Source: an uncultured Muribaculaceae bacterium
Lineage (GTDB): Bacteria; Bacteroidota; Bacteroidia; Bacteroidales; Muribaculaceae
NCBI GenBank assembly: GCA_910579845.1
Contig: CAJTWL010000012.1
Coordinates: 1 to 64,000, forward strand
Direction of reading: 5' to 3'
Length of the DNA: 64,000 nucleotides
Shown here: positions 1 through 8,276 of the stretch, piece after piece
Position numbering within the stretch: the first letter of the stretch is position 1
How the letters are laid out: the number at the start of each line of letters is the position of its first letter
Made by a program: the position numbers and the translations under genes
Notes under the pieces: model-generated
What the model saw: only the letters and a program-made list of their open reading frames with translations
What the model was told of the DNA's origin: nothing
Databases searched by the model: none

Positions 1-222
1 ACAATCCCGGCTATATCAGAAAAAGTCCTCTCACAAGTCCTGCGACAACTATACACCGACGGGATTCTTGACCGTCAGCTATATCCCGACGTACCTCCGA
101 GGGTAGAATACTCGGTCTCCGATTTCGGCAAGACGCTGTTACCACTCGTTCAAAATCTTATCAACTGGGGGCGCGAGAACTTTGACCAAATAATGTCAAA
201 CCGGCAAAAGAATCAGAATTAG
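1..222 (+). CDS. HxlR-family winged-helix regulator, C-terminal part
   Basis: The reading frame is open from the first base to a TAG at 220-222, so the gene begins outside the window. The 73 visible residues carry the hallmark C-terminal half of HxlR/MarR-like winged-helix regulators: ISEKVLSQVLRQL (recognition helix region), then DGILDRQLYPDVPPRVEYSV (the wing) and a helix ending NLINWGREN. HxlR proteins are small DNA-binding repressors or activators, often responding to redox or electrophile stress. The stop lies only 4 bp before the next gene on the same strand, so the two are probably co-transcribed. The signal sensed cannot be told from this fragment. Confidence 0.85.
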   Translation, partial: TIPAISEKVLSQVLRQLYTDGILDRQLYPDVPPRVEYSVSDFGKTLLPLVQNLINWGRENFDQIMSNRQKNQN

Positions 223-226
223 CCTT

Positions 227-514
227 ATGAAACCGTCCAACATATTGTCAGTAAAAAAACGTGCTGAATTTCGCGAATGGCTTGCAGCCAACCACGTAAA
301 AGAAAAAGAGTGCTGGATTGCCTTGAAGCGGGGCAAGACACCACCGGAGGATGCCTTATGGTATCTTGATGCTGTTGAAGAGGCTTTATGTTTTGGTTGG
401 ATAGATTCGACTGTCAAGAATGTTGATGGAGTTACTCTCCAACGCTTCGGACCGCGAACTAAAAGCGGCAGATGGACTGAGCTAAAAGAAAAATCTGAAC
501 GTTGTCTATTGTGA
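227..514 (+). pseudogene. YdeI/OmpD-associated family protein, truncated
   Basis: The 95 residues match the N-terminal half of the YdeI/OmpD-associated family (EALCFGWIDSTVKN, then LQRFGPRTKSGRWTELKEKS). Family members are normally around 190 residues and continue with a helical C-terminal half that is absent here. The frame stops at 512-514, just after the conserved WTELKEKSER segment, and only 17 bp before the stop codon of the oppositely oriented toxin gene. I infer that the C-terminal half was lost when the AbiE module arrived or during a linked deletion. It is co-directional with the upstream HxlR gene. The truncated product may still be made, but function is doubtful. Confidence 0.7.
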
Positions 515-531
515 AAATTCACAAATCGATT

Positions 532-1326
532 CTACTTTTGTAATCGGTCTATCAATTGCGAACGGACAAGTTCATAACCCAAATACGGATTAAATTCTCT
601 GTCAGGGCGGATAAGGCTTTGGGTGTCGCCTAAGAAATCCGGATCCGACATCTTTTCCGCCATATTGTTGATAAACTGTTTGTATGTAGGTGGTTGCTGC
701 ACGGCAAACGTCATATAACGGTTATAACAACGCATGATTTCATCGACATCAACAGACGCCTCTGATAATGCGACATATAAATCAAAAAGGTCCCGTCCTT
801 TTTTTCTTTGGTATAAAGCTCTTAGCTTTGTTCCCAATAACTCGTTCAGACTATATGTAGTAATCTCGCATTTGCCGGAAAACCAGCTGTTTTCCATCTC
901 AAATGGCACCTTGACAAGTCCGAGTTCATTGAAGTGTTCAAAACAGTTTATCTCTATTTTCAATCGCAGGGGAATTACAGGCGGGATTTCCGATTCCATA
1001 CGAAACAACATCGTGTTGTTGTATCTCTTTTGTTTCGTAACCCGGTCAGGCAGGAAATCAAGGACTTCCCCCAATCTGTACATGATTGGTTTTATAGGTC
1101 CAGATGCAATCTGTACCAGATCAATATCCTCGCTGTATCTGGGCTGGGGCGACAGATATAGTTTATGAAGAGCTGTGCCACCTCTGAATGCCAACTGGGA
1201 GGCAAGGAATTCATCACTGAAAATAGCAACCAGCGCACGGGAGATGATAAGGTCCTGTTCAACCTGTGCATTGTCATTCCAGGGAACAATTCTGTTCCAT
1301 TGGGTAATGGCTGTTCTGTTTATCAT
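532..1326 (-). CDS. AbiEii-type nucleotidyltransferase toxin
   Basis: This is the toxin half of a type IV AbiE toxin-antitoxin pair. The nucleotidyltransferase signature is visible as GGTALHK (residues about 49-55) followed by RYSEDIDL (about 63-70), giving the G-S/G and DxD-type metal-binding acidic residues. The later LLGTKLRALYQRKKGRDLFDLY block is also typical. Family members transfer nucleotides, shown for relatives to act on tRNA acceptor ends, and cause reversible growth arrest, often with phage resistance. A longer frame begins at 1368, but I chose the ATG at 1326 because it overlaps the antitoxin stop as ATGA, implying translational coupling. It ends against the truncated YdeI gene. 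Confidence 0.88.
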   Translation of the reverse strand: MINRTAITQWNRIVPWNDNAQVEQDLIISRALVAIFSDEFLASQLAFRGGTALHKLYLSPQPRYSEDIDLVQIASGPIKPIMYRLGEVLDFLPDRVTKQKRYNNTMLFRMESEIPPVIPLRLKIEINCFEHFNELGLVKVPFEMENSWFSGKCEITTYSLNELLGTKLRALYQRKKGRDLFDLYVALSEASVDVDEIMRCYNRYMTFAVQQPPTYKQFINNMAEKMSDPDFLGDTQSLIRPDREFNPYLGYELVRSQLIDRLQK

Positions 1327-2126
1327 ATTTCGTCTGTTTCTATTATCGAGTTTATATACACTTTCCAACGGGAATTCTTTTCTGCATTCTCAACGGTTTT
1401 TCGCGTATTGAGAGGAACATACCTGAAACGTTTTGCGTATGACCGCAATTCCGCATATAGCACGTCTGCAATCTCCGTCTGCCCTAAAACATCTTCAAGC
1501 ATATAGCCAAGACGTTGTATGGTCGCTATTGATGTATAATCCAACAAACTGTCGGACACTCCATGAAAATCGAGATTCTCAGTCAGTTCTTCAAGGATGG
1601 TAGCCGCTCTTGAAAGACCTCCTATATATTGTTCATACTGCACAATATCAATGGCTGTCAATTCGGAATTTGAGTAAAGAATCGTACCTGTTTCAGAATT
1701 GCGGGATAGTAGAAAATCCGATGGAATCTCCTTTCGATATTCCCATACAAGCGAGTTGTTTTTTGCCGAAGACACTGTGGATTTTGGGAATACCGTCATT
1801 ACTGAAAATTTTTGCGGCCGTTGATGGGCTGCCCCTAAAATTTCTGCCGCGCTCAGCAGGCTGATATAGTATGGTTTGTTCAGATATGCCATCAGCTGAT
1901 CTATATAATATATAGGCGGTATCATTCTTTTTGCCGCGTAATGTGGAGGCATTATAACATAAAATCCTCTGTACACAGGATACAATATACCTTGTGATGA
2001 TAACCGAAACAAATCATTCTTGATGGATTGTTCCGAATAATTAGTAAAGGCCGACCTCACATCATCAACCGAAAAGGTCGGGAAGCCGCTGATTTCTCTA
2101 TCTCTGATCCATTCTCTAATTGTCAT
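1323..2126 (-). CDS. AbiEi-type antitoxin / winged-helix autorepressor
   Basis: First gene of the AbiE pair; its stop overlaps the toxin start by ATGA. The N-terminal 80-90 residues form a winged-helix domain (FSVDDVRSAF, SIKNDLFRLSSQGIL, YRGFYVI), followed by the AbiEi core (YYISLLSAAEILGAAHQRPQ). In studied AbiEi proteins the N-terminal domain binds inverted repeats in its own promoter and the C-terminal domain gives immunity. A frame from 2156 exists, but the ATG at 2126 (MTIREWIRD) is preferred: the earlier ATG lies inside the promoter palindrome at 2141-2175. The upstream region carries a TACCTTTG box within that palindrome, fitting autorepression. Confidence 0.85.
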   Translation of the reverse strand: MTIREWIRDREISGFPTFSVDDVRSAFTNYSEQSIKNDLFRLSSQGILYPVYRGFYVIMPPHYAAKRMIPPIYYIDQLMAYLNKPYYISLLSAAEILGAAHQRPQKFSVMTVFPKSTVSSAKNNSLVWEYRKEIPSDFLLSRNSETGTILYSNSELTAIDIVQYEQYIGGLSRAATILEELTENLDFHGVSDSLLDYTSIATIQRLGYMLEDVLGQTEIADVLYAELRSYAKRFRYVPLNTRKTVENAEKNSRWKVYINSIIETDEI

Positions 2127-2140
2127 GATGACTGATTTTG

Positions 2141-2175
2141 GTGCAAAGGTAATCAATTTTTGATTACCAACGCAC
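2141..2175. promoter_or_regulatory. 35-bp palindromic operator over the abiE promoter
   Basis: GTGC (2141-2144) and GGTAATCAA (2148-2156) are mirrored by TTGATTACC (2160-2168) and GCAC (2172-2175), all centred on 2158. The minus-strand box TACCTTTG (2144-2151), which fits the Bacteroides -7 consensus TAnnTTTG, lies inside the left arm. A repressor bound here would block transcription of the antitoxin-toxin operon that starts at 2126. AbiEi is the obvious candidate binder. Confidence 0.7.
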
Positions 2176-2377
2176 TTTTTTAGCGCATATTTGGTGCTTA
2201 TGATGTATTATTCCATGAATTGACATTATAAATTCTGCTTCACTTGATTAGTCACAAAGAGTCATTATCCCCTCATCAGTCCGACATGAAAAACATAGTG
2301 TTTCCAGAATAACCTTGTAGTCAAAATATTAACCCAAGACTACATCAGATATACGCAATAATTATTAATTTTGCAGT

Positions 2378-3322
2378 ATGTTTTTCGCATCTGATCCTCA
2401 AAAAATCTTAAAAAAACAGACCGGTGTGACTGTCGGTACTTTCGATGGTGTCCACCGTGGACATGTACTGGTTGCCGAATCTTTACGCAAGGCATGTGCG
2501 GAGCGGGGACTGGTGCCGTTGGTTATTACTTTTGAGCCTCATCCGTTGGCAGTGGTTGCTCCTGACCGGGCACCGCTTCTGCTTGAGGATCCCGAAGAAC
2601 GCGAGACACGTCTTAAAGAGATTGGTGTCGAGGTAGAGGTTGTCGGGTTTAACGAAAAATTACGATCTCTGACAGTGGATGAATGGTTTGGGATACTCCG
2701 TCGCGATTACAATGCCGTGTTCATGCTCATAGGTTATGACAATAGTTTCGGATGTGACGGCAAGGGGAAGGATATGGACTATTATATTGAAACCGGTCGC
2801 CGTCACGGAATCGAGGTTATGATTGCTGATGAACTGGAAGGTGTCAGTTCTTCCATGATCCGCAAGGCTGTTGCGGAGGGGAGGATGGATGATGCCTCCC
2901 GGATGCTTGGCAGGAGGTATTCGGTGGAGGGCAAGGTGATACACGGAAGAGCCGTGGGGAGAGGTCTGGGGTTTCCGACAGCGAATGTTGAGATAGATCG
3001 CGGACGGCTTATGCCGCCCCGTGGTGTCTATGCCGCCGATGTGGAAACCGTAGACGGTAGAATCTATCGTTCGGTTGTTAATATAGGTAAAGCTCCGACG
3101 TTTTCGGACAGCATACCTCTGACACTCGAGGCTCATTTACTTGGTTTCAACGGTAACCTTTATGGGGAAAATATAAAGGTAAATTTCATAAAAAAGCTTC
3201 GGGATGAGAAAAAATTTGCTAATTTAGATGAATTGATCGGAGCGATAACGGATGATGTGTCAAATGCTGTGAAGATAGATCATACAGATGAGTTCAATAG
3301 CCAACCCGGACATGTCGGGTAA
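2378..3322 (+). CDS. ribF: Bifunctional riboflavin kinase/FAD synthetase RibF
   Basis: Makes FMN from riboflavin and then FAD from FMN. The N-terminal nucleotidyltransferase domain shows GTFDGVHRGH (residues 20-29) and SSSMIRKAV (157-165, the ISSTxIR-type motif). The C-terminal flavokinase domain shows GRGLGFPTANV (about 194-204). Length 314 is normal for the family. The ATG at 2378 places the first motif about 20 residues in, as usual. It heads a tight plus-strand run reaching ribH at 7976, so two flavin genes bracket the cluster. A TAATTTTG box at 2366-2373 lies only 4 bp before the ATG, either a coincidence or a very short leader. Confidence 0.95.
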   Translation: MFFASDPQKILKKQTGVTVGTFDGVHRGHVLVAESLRKACAERGLVPLVITFEPHPLAVVAPDRAPLLLEDPEERETRLKEIGVEVEVVGFNEKLRSLTVDEWFGILRRDYNAVFMLIGYDNSFGCDGKGKDMDYYIETGRRHGIEVMIADELEGVSSSMIRKAVAEGRMDDASRMLGRRYSVEGKVIHGRAVGRGLGFPTANVEIDRGRLMPPRGVYAADVETVDGRIYRSVVNIGKAPTFSDSIPLTLEAHLLGFNGNLYGENIKVNFIKKLRDEKKFANLDELIGAITDDVSNAVKIDHTDEFNSQPGHVG

Positions 3323-3348
3323 AATATAAATACCAAACTGATAAAGCC

Positions 3349-4008
3349 ATGGAAGTCATAAACTTAGCAGATACGCCGAGTCTGGCAAACAGATTTATGC
3401 TTGAGATGCGTAGTGTGGATATCCAGAAAGATCCATTGCGGTTCCGCACCAACATAGAACGTCTGGGTCAGATAATGGCATATGAGATTTCAAAGCGCCT
3501 GAGCTATCGTGAAGTTAATGTTACGACTCCGCTTGGTGTCGCAAGATGTCTTGAAACTTCCGACCGGGTTGTTCTGGCTACGATTCTCCGTGCCGGTCTG
3601 CCGTTCCATCATGGTTTTCTGTCATATTTCGATAAAGCGGAGAATGCGTTCGTAAGTGCTTATCGCCGTTATAGGGAGAAGGGAGGCGATACCTTTGATG
3701 TCGTGGTTGAATATATGGCATCTCCATCCATCGAAGGAAAGACATTGATTCTTGTTGATCCGATGCTTGCCACCGGAAGTTCCATGGAACTTGCATACCG
3801 GGCGTTGCTGGAGAAAGGGACACCGGACAGGATCCATGTGGCATCCGTAATAGCCTCACGTCAGAGTGTGGAATACGTGAAGAACCATTTCCCTGAAGAG
3901 AAGACCACTTTATGGTGTGTCGACATAGATGATGAGGTCAACTCACACAGTTATATCGTTCCGGGTCTTGGTGACGCAGGTGATCTTGCCTACGGAACCA
4001 AAGACTGA
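3349..4008 (+). CDS. upp: Uracil phosphoribosyltransferase
   Basis: Salvages uracil with PRPP to UMP in the cytoplasm. The PRPP-binding loop is seen as LILVDPMLATGSSMELA near residues 130-146, and ILRAGLPFHHGF gives the conserved substrate-side segment. The C-terminal YIVPGLGDAGDLAYGTK is the uracil-binding signature of Upp proteins. Length 219 fits the long Bacteroidota form. It lies 26 bp after ribF and 12 bp before recF, consistent with co-transcription. Confidence 0.95.
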   Translation: MEVINLADTPSLANRFMLEMRSVDIQKDPLRFRTNIERLGQIMAYEISKRLSYREVNVTTPLGVARCLETSDRVVLATILRAGLPFHHGFLSYFDKAENAFVSAYRRYREKGGDTFDVVVEYMASPSIEGKTLILVDPMLATGSSMELAYRALLEKGTPDRIHVASVIASRQSVEYVKNHFPEEKTTLWCVDIDDEVNSHSYIVPGLGDAGDLAYGTKD

Positions 4009-4020
4009 TTATATACCGGT

Positions 4021-5118
4021 ATGCGGCTTGATAGAATAGACATAATGAATTTCAAGAATATCGGGGAGGCTGTGCTTGAACTGTCTCCCGGAGTCAATTG
4101 TCTGTTGGGTCGCAACGGTATGGGGAAGAGTAATCTTCTGGAGGCGATACATTTCATGGGTATCGCGCGTCCGATGAGTCCTGTTCCTGAGAGCTCCCTG
4201 ATACGTCATGGAGAGGATGCCATGATTGTAAAGGGTGATTATGTCATGGACAGCGGTGTCGGGGAGCATGTGAGCTGCGGAATCATAAAAGGGAAGGGGA
4301 AGACGTTGAAACGCAATGGCAAGGAATATGCCAGAATATCGGAACATATAGGTAGATTTCCGGTGGTGTCTGTGCTCCCGTCGGACAGTGAGATCGTGAG
4401 CGGAGTGGCAGACCGTCGCCGCCATCTTATGGACACGGTGATATCCCAGGCTTATAATTCCTATCTTACGCAACTGATACGCTATAACAGATTCCTTGAA
4501 TCCCGAAACAAGATGCTTCGTGCCGGAGTGACCGACCGTCTGCTTTATGAATCGGTAGAGACCGGAATGTCGGAAACCTCGACATCGGTATATCAGACCC
4601 GTAAGAACTGGATAGAGGAGATCTCTCCGCTGTTTAAGGAATATTATTCACGTATATCGGGAGATGCGGAATCGGCATCTATTAAATACAGGAGCGTGCT
4701 TGCCGACCGTACACCTGAGAGTATATTCGAAGAGACCAGAAGTAAGGATCAGGTGCTCGGTTACACTTCACAGGGTGTCCATCGTGACGATCTGCTGACA
4801 GGTCTGGGAGATTACAGCATGCGCCGGCTCGGCAGCCAGGGTCAGGTGAAATCGTTCACGATAGCTCTGAAACTCGCCATATATGACTATCTGAAAGCGC
4901 GGAAAGGTATAACTCCTATTCTACTGCTTGACGATATATTCGACAAACTCGACTCGGAGCGGGTGGGCAGGATAATGGATCTTGTAAGCTCAAAAGAGAA
5001 TTTCGGTCAGATATTTATAACCGATACAAACAGAGAGCATCTTGACGAGACTGTTGCCTCTTTGAGCGGAGAGAGCCGAATGTTTGCCGTAGATAACGGA
5101 ACCTTTAAGCAGGTGTAG
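4021..5118 (+). CDS. recF: DNA replication and repair protein RecF
   Basis: SMC-like ATPase that works with RecO and RecR to load RecA on gapped DNA. Walker A is GRNGMGKSN at about residues 31-39. The ABC signature is LGSQGQVKSF and Walker B is PILLLDDIFDKLDSERV in the C-terminal quarter. The opening MRLDRIDIMNFKNI is characteristic. Length 365 is standard. The gene is followed after 3 bp by a DUF721 protein, a frequent recF neighbour in Bacteroidota. It is not next to dnaA or gyrB here, as is usual for this phylum. Confidence 0.95.
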   Translation: MRLDRIDIMNFKNIGEAVLELSPGVNCLLGRNGMGKSNLLEAIHFMGIARPMSPVPESSLIRHGEDAMIVKGDYVMDSGVGEHVSCGIIKGKGKTLKRNGKEYARISEHIGRFPVVSVLPSDSEIVSGVADRRRHLMDTVISQAYNSYLTQLIRYNRFLESRNKMLRAGVTDRLLYESVETGMSETSTSVYQTRKNWIEEISPLFKEYYSRISGDAESASIKYRSVLADRTPESIFEETRSKDQVLGYTSQGVHRDDLLTGLGDYSMRRLGSQGQVKSFTIALKLAIYDYLKARKGITPILLLDDIFDKLDSERVGRIMDLVSSKENFGQIFITDTNREHLDETVASLSGESRMFAVDNGTFKQV

Positions 5119-5121
5119 ATC

Positions 5122-5412
5122 ATGCAGAAGATATATGAACAGACGGTGGGCGATGTGCTCCGACAGACTCTGCAAGAATGCAATATGACGGCGCGGCTTG
5201 ACGAACAGCGTGCTATCGGTCTCTGGCGACCGATGGTGGGCGATGAACTTGCCGACAGATGCGGGCGTCCGTCGGTGACCAATGGTGTAATGACTGTCCG
5301 TGTGGATGCCGCTCCGCTGAGACAGGAACTCACAATGAGCAGGTCGCACCTCATAAAATATATAAATGAGGCGCTTGGTAAAACCGTAATACATGAAATG
5401 CGGTTTAAATAA
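5122..5412 (+). CDS. DUF721 (DciA-like) protein
   Basis: A 96-residue protein of the DUF721 family, whose best-known members (DciA) help load or activate the replicative helicase DnaB in bacteria without DnaC. The family pattern is visible as ERAIGLWRPMVGDELADRC-type text in the middle and a terminal block LRQELTMSRSHLIKYINEALG with VIHEMRFK, the usual basic, hydrophobic ending. It starts 3 bp after recF, so the two are almost certainly translated from one message. A role beside RecF in replication or repair is inference from family and context. Confidence 0.8.
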   Translation: MQKIYEQTVGDVLRQTLQECNMTARLDEQRAIGLWRPMVGDELADRCGRPSVTNGVMTVRVDAAPLRQELTMSRSHLIKYINEALGKTVIHEMRFK

Positions 5413-5468
5413 GAGACAGATTAGATTGTTTAGAGTGTGTTTACTCTTAAAATACAGATAGAAATATA

Positions 5469-5903
5469 ATGAACCCACATAATTTACCGGATCTTTCGGA
5501 ATTTAAGCATCGTGTGGATCTTCAGATCCGTTTTAGTGATGTCGATGTGCTCGGTCATGTCAACAATACAGTCTACCTGAGTTTCTACGACACGGGGAAG
5601 GCTTGGTTTTTCAGCGAGATTCATGAACGCCTGATCGAATGGCGCAAAGTGGAGACGGTGATTGCAAATGTGGACTGCTGCTACATATCGCCTATTTTTT
5701 TCGGAGAAGAGGTGGAGGTGCTGACAAAATGCGAATCTGTCTCTGAAAGAAGTTTCAAACTTCTGCAGGTCATTGCCCTCAAGGGAACCGGAGAGATAAA
5801 GTCGGCATGCGAGACAGTGATGGTATGTTATGATCCACAGGCGATGCATTCGATAGAGATGCCCGGTCATTGGCGCGAGGCATTGGAAAAATCAATGAAG
5901 TAG
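5469..5903 (+). CDS. Acyl-CoA thioesterase, 4HBT hotdog family
   Basis: The 144-residue protein has the hotdog-fold thioesterase opening VDLQIRFSDVDVLGHVNNTVYLSFYDTGKAWF, in which the Asp of the DVDVLGHVNN segment is the usual catalytic residue of 4HBT/YbgC-like enzymes. These hydrolyse short or medium acyl-CoA esters. The exact substrate cannot be read from the sequence. It lies 56 bp after the DUF721 gene and 6 bp before the SIS isomerase gene, continuing the same transcription run. Confidence 0.85.
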   Translation: MNPHNLPDLSEFKHRVDLQIRFSDVDVLGHVNNTVYLSFYDTGKAWFFSEIHERLIEWRKVETVIANVDCCYISPIFFGEEVEVLTKCESVSERSFKLLQVIALKGTGEIKSACETVMVCYDPQAMHSIEMPGHWREALEKSMK

Positions 5904-5909
5904 AGAAAA

Positions 5910-6560
5910 ATGAAAACAGATATAAAAGAGGAGATGCGGTCCATTCTGGAGCGTGAGGCGAGAGCGGTGGAGAATATTCCTGTAACCGATTCATATGAGA
6001 GTGCGGTATCGCTTATTGTAGAGCATGTGAACCGTCGTGGCGGCAAGCTGATCACTTCCGGAATGGGCAAAGCCGGTCAGATAGCCATGAATATTGCCAC
6101 TACATTCTGTTCTACAGGGACTCCGTCAGTGTTTCTCCACCCCTCGGAAGCTCAGCACGGCGACCTGGGAATAATACAGCCCGATGATCTGTTGCTGGTG
6201 ATAAGTAACTCTGGTAAGACAAGGGAGATAGTGGAGCTGATACATCTCGCAGGTATATTGGTGCCTGGAATCCCCGTTATCGTCATCACCGGTGACAAGG
6301 ACTCTCCGCTGGCACAGAATGCGACGGTGACGCTCTGGACAGGCGGAGCGGCAGAGGTGTGCCCTCTCGGACTGACACCGACAACATCCACCACCATGAT
6401 GACGGTGATAGGTGATGTGCTGGTGGTTGCCACGATGAAAGAGATTGATTTTACCAAGGAGGAATATGCCAAAAGGCATCACGGAGGTTATTTAGGTCAT
6501 AAATCCTCCGGAGGTGACAGCAGTTCCGCCATAAAAAATAAAGATTATGAAATTTATTGA
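5910..6560 (+). CDS. SIS-domain sugar-phosphate isomerase, KpsF/KdsD-like without CBS domains
   Basis: The first 200 residues match arabinose 5-phosphate isomerases of the KpsF/GutQ group: TSGMGKAGQIAMNIA, HPSEAQHGDLGIIQ, VISNSGKTREI, CPLGLTPTTSTTMM and a terminal HHGGYLGHK. Such enzymes interconvert ribulose 5-phosphate and arabinose 5-phosphate for Kdo synthesis. At 216 residues it lacks the paired CBS domains of the usual 310-330 residue form, as in known short SIS-only versions. The last 14 bases overlap the next gene. Assignment as arabinose 5-phosphate isomerase is likely but not proven; another ketose-aldose pair is possible. Confidence 0.8.
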   Translation: MKTDIKEEMRSILEREARAVENIPVTDSYESAVSLIVEHVNRRGGKLITSGMGKAGQIAMNIATTFCSTGTPSVFLHPSEAQHGDLGIIQPDDLLLVISNSGKTREIVELIHLAGILVPGIPVIVITGDKDSPLAQNATVTLWTGGAAEVCPLGLTPTTSTTMMTVIGDVLVVATMKEIDFTKEEYAKRHHGGYLGHKSSGGDSSSAIKNKDYEIY

Positions 6561-7452
6561 GATACCTGTTCAGGTAGAGAAATTCGGTCATAATTCCAAG
6601 GATCGTGATGTTCTGGAGTCTGTGCTCAGTATGCGTCAGACAACCAAGGACCTTCAGAATGAGAATCGTACCATGGACGCGCTTGAGCGTACCGTGGAAA
6701 GTATGCGTGTGCTGAAAGGATTTTCAGATTACGGGGACACGGAGTTCAGAGTGGTGCTTTCGATGTTGCTGTTCGACCTTTCGGAACTTTACTATGAGCT
6801 AAAGGATTATAAACAGAGCAGGAAGGAGCTTGAGACTCTGTTCTATGTTCTTGAGAATATGATAAAGGCTGATGCGGAACGGTTCGGCGAATACCATATT
6901 CTGGCGATGGAGCTGTCGGCACGCATATTGCGTTCGCGCAAGAAAGCTTTGGATATGCTGGCAAAACAGCAGATAGCCGCCAGTGTGCTTTACGACAAGG
7001 TGAATGCCGGTGTGGTAGCCGCTATTGACAAACTTGTCGATACACTGCGTAATATCGGAGAACTGCTTGTCTGCTCAGGAGATTACAAGGCTGCTCTGAA
7101 ATTCTATTCCGAGGCTATCCGGCTTTCCAAGAAACGTGCCGGAAAGGTGACCCGCAAGGAGATAAAGATGACTGTGGATATGGCAAAGGTGATGATGCGT
7201 ATGGGTTCCATGCGTCCGCGTGCCCTGCGTCTGCTCGAGGCTGTGCTGCCGCATGCTATAGCGCTCGAGACTCTCGATCTTGAGGAGGACATACTTGCGC
7301 TTACAGAGATTATCAATACAAAAGAGGAGCGTGATACAAACTGGAAACTCTTTCTTCATAAATTGAAAATGCCCTTTATGAAGGAGAAGAATGTGAAGAA
7401 ATCATCAAAGAGTTCCGCTGAAGCAGCAGTTTCTAAAAAGAAAGAGGAATAA
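6547..7452 (+). CDS. TPR-like helical protein of unknown function
   Basis: A 301-residue cytoplasmic protein, mostly helical, with several degenerate tetratricopeptide-type helix pairs (for example ELYYELKDYKQSRKELETLFYVL and SGDYKAALKFYSEAIRLSKKRAG). It has no signal peptide and ends in a lysine and serine rich tail from about residue 275. I recognise no catalytic motif. It overlaps the SIS gene by 14 bp and shares one base (TAATG) with ribH, so it is translationally coupled to both. A scaffold or adaptor role is inference only. Confidence 0.7.
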   Translation: MKFIEIPVQVEKFGHNSKDRDVLESVLSMRQTTKDLQNENRTMDALERTVESMRVLKGFSDYGDTEFRVVLSMLLFDLSELYYELKDYKQSRKELETLFYVLENMIKADAERFGEYHILAMELSARILRSRKKALDMLAKQQIAASVLYDKVNAGVVAAIDKLVDTLRNIGELLVCSGDYKAALKFYSEAIRLSKKRAGKVTRKEIKMTVDMAKVMMRMGSMRPRALRLLEAVLPHAIALETLDLEEDILALTEIINTKEERDTNWKLFLHKLKMPFMKEKNVKKSSKSSAEAAVSKKKEE

Positions 7453-7976
7453 TGTCAACGATATTGAATACCAATGGGGATCATCTTGAGATTCCCGAGA
7501 TAAAAGACCCGGCAGGATTCAAGTGTGCCATATTCACAGCCAAGTGGAATCCGGAGGTCACACATGCATTGCGCGACGGAGCACTTGATGTGCTGCGCAA
7601 GGCTGGAGTGAAAAGCGAGAATATCTTCTCGGCCGATGTGCCCGGCACGGTGGAGCTGGCGAATGCAGCCGGAATGGCTGTGGCATCGATGCCGGATCTG
7701 TCGGCGATTATTGTAATCGGTTGTGTGATAAGAGGCGATACTCCTCATTTCGATTATGTGTGCCAGATAGTGGCACAGGCTACAGCTGAATTGAACGCTA
7801 AAGGACGCACCCCCGTGATATTCGGGGTATTGACTGTGGACAACCAACAGCAGGCGCTTGACAGGGCCGGAGGTGTACTCGGCAACAAGGGTGCGGAAGC
7901 GGCTGTCGCCGCTATAGAGATGGCTAATCTTCACTCCCGCGCCGCCGGTCTGCGATTCGCTCCGTTCCGCAAATAA
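7452..7976 (+). CDS. ribH: 6,7-dimethyl-8-ribityllumazine synthase
   Basis: Condenses 3,4-dihydroxy-2-butanone 4-phosphate with 5-amino-6-ribitylaminouracil to make lumazine, the direct precursor of riboflavin. The motifs are present: FTAKWNPEVTHALRDGALDVL, VPGTVELANAAG, VIGCVIRGDTPHFDYVC with the catalytic His, FGVLTVDNQQQALDRAGG, and NKGAEAAVAAIEM. Length 174 is normal. It closes the run that begins with ribF, so flavin synthesis and cofactor formation genes sit at both ends of one cluster. A terminator-like hairpin follows at 8003-8031. Confidence 0.96.
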   Translation: MSTILNTNGDHLEIPEIKDPAGFKCAIFTAKWNPEVTHALRDGALDVLRKAGVKSENIFSADVPGTVELANAAGMAVASMPDLSAIIVIGCVIRGDTPHFDYVCQIVAQATAELNAKGRTPVIFGVLTVDNQQQALDRAGGVLGNKGAEAAVAAIEMANLHSRAAGLRFAPFRK

Positions 7977-8002
7977 AGCGATAGAACCGTAGTATAAAGG
8001 GG

Positions 8003-8031
8003 GCGCATCAAATTGAAGAGATTTGATGCGC
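8003..8031. terminator. Hairpin after ribH
   Basis: GCGCATCAAAT (8003-8013) pairs perfectly with ATTTGATGCGC (8021-8031) across a 7-nt loop. It lies 26 bp after the ribH stop. A TACTTTAAAT stretch follows rather than a clean T run, so it may end transcription imperfectly or act as a 3' mRNA stabiliser. Confidence 0.6.
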
Positions 8032-8113
8032 TACTTTAAATAAATATGATATTAAGAATTACATTTGCCGACGAAGCTGTGAGGTGGCGGTTAATAAATC
8101 TTCGATGTAGGTT

Positions 8114-8240
8114 TTATCGGACGTTTGGGAGGGCGACTTGTCCTCAAGTCGCCAAAGCGTAGTTGGGTAATACCGGGTCCCCATACGATTCGGAATTTTT
8201 AGCGGCTTAGGGACAAGCCTCTCTCCCAAACGTCGTGTAA
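8114..8240. repeat. Two-hairpin dispersed repeat, copy A
   Basis: The outer arms are TTATCGGACGTTTGGGAGG (8114-8132) and CTCCCAAACGTCGTGTAA (8223-8240). Inner hairpin 1 is GGCGACTTG-TCCT-CAAGTCGCC (8132-8153), a perfect 9-bp stem. Inner hairpin 2 (about 8204-8219) pairs GGCTT with AAGCC. This copy lies in the convergent gap between ribH and the barrel gene. See copies B-E for the same plan. Confidence 0.85.
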
Positions 8241-8276
8241 CGGTATCGTTGTGTGTCGTGTGAAAAATAATAATCT

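Noticed and set aside
2366..2373. TAATTTTG as the ribF promoter
   Set aside because: It lies 4 bp before the ATG, so the transcript would be nearly leaderless. With no -33 element visible I do not list it as a promoter.
2660..3136. Long minus-strand frame opposite ribF (and similar long antisense frames elsewhere, such as opposite phoH and kduI)
   Set aside because: These mirror strongly conserved genes on the other strand, have no family resemblance, and lack their own promoter or spacing logic.
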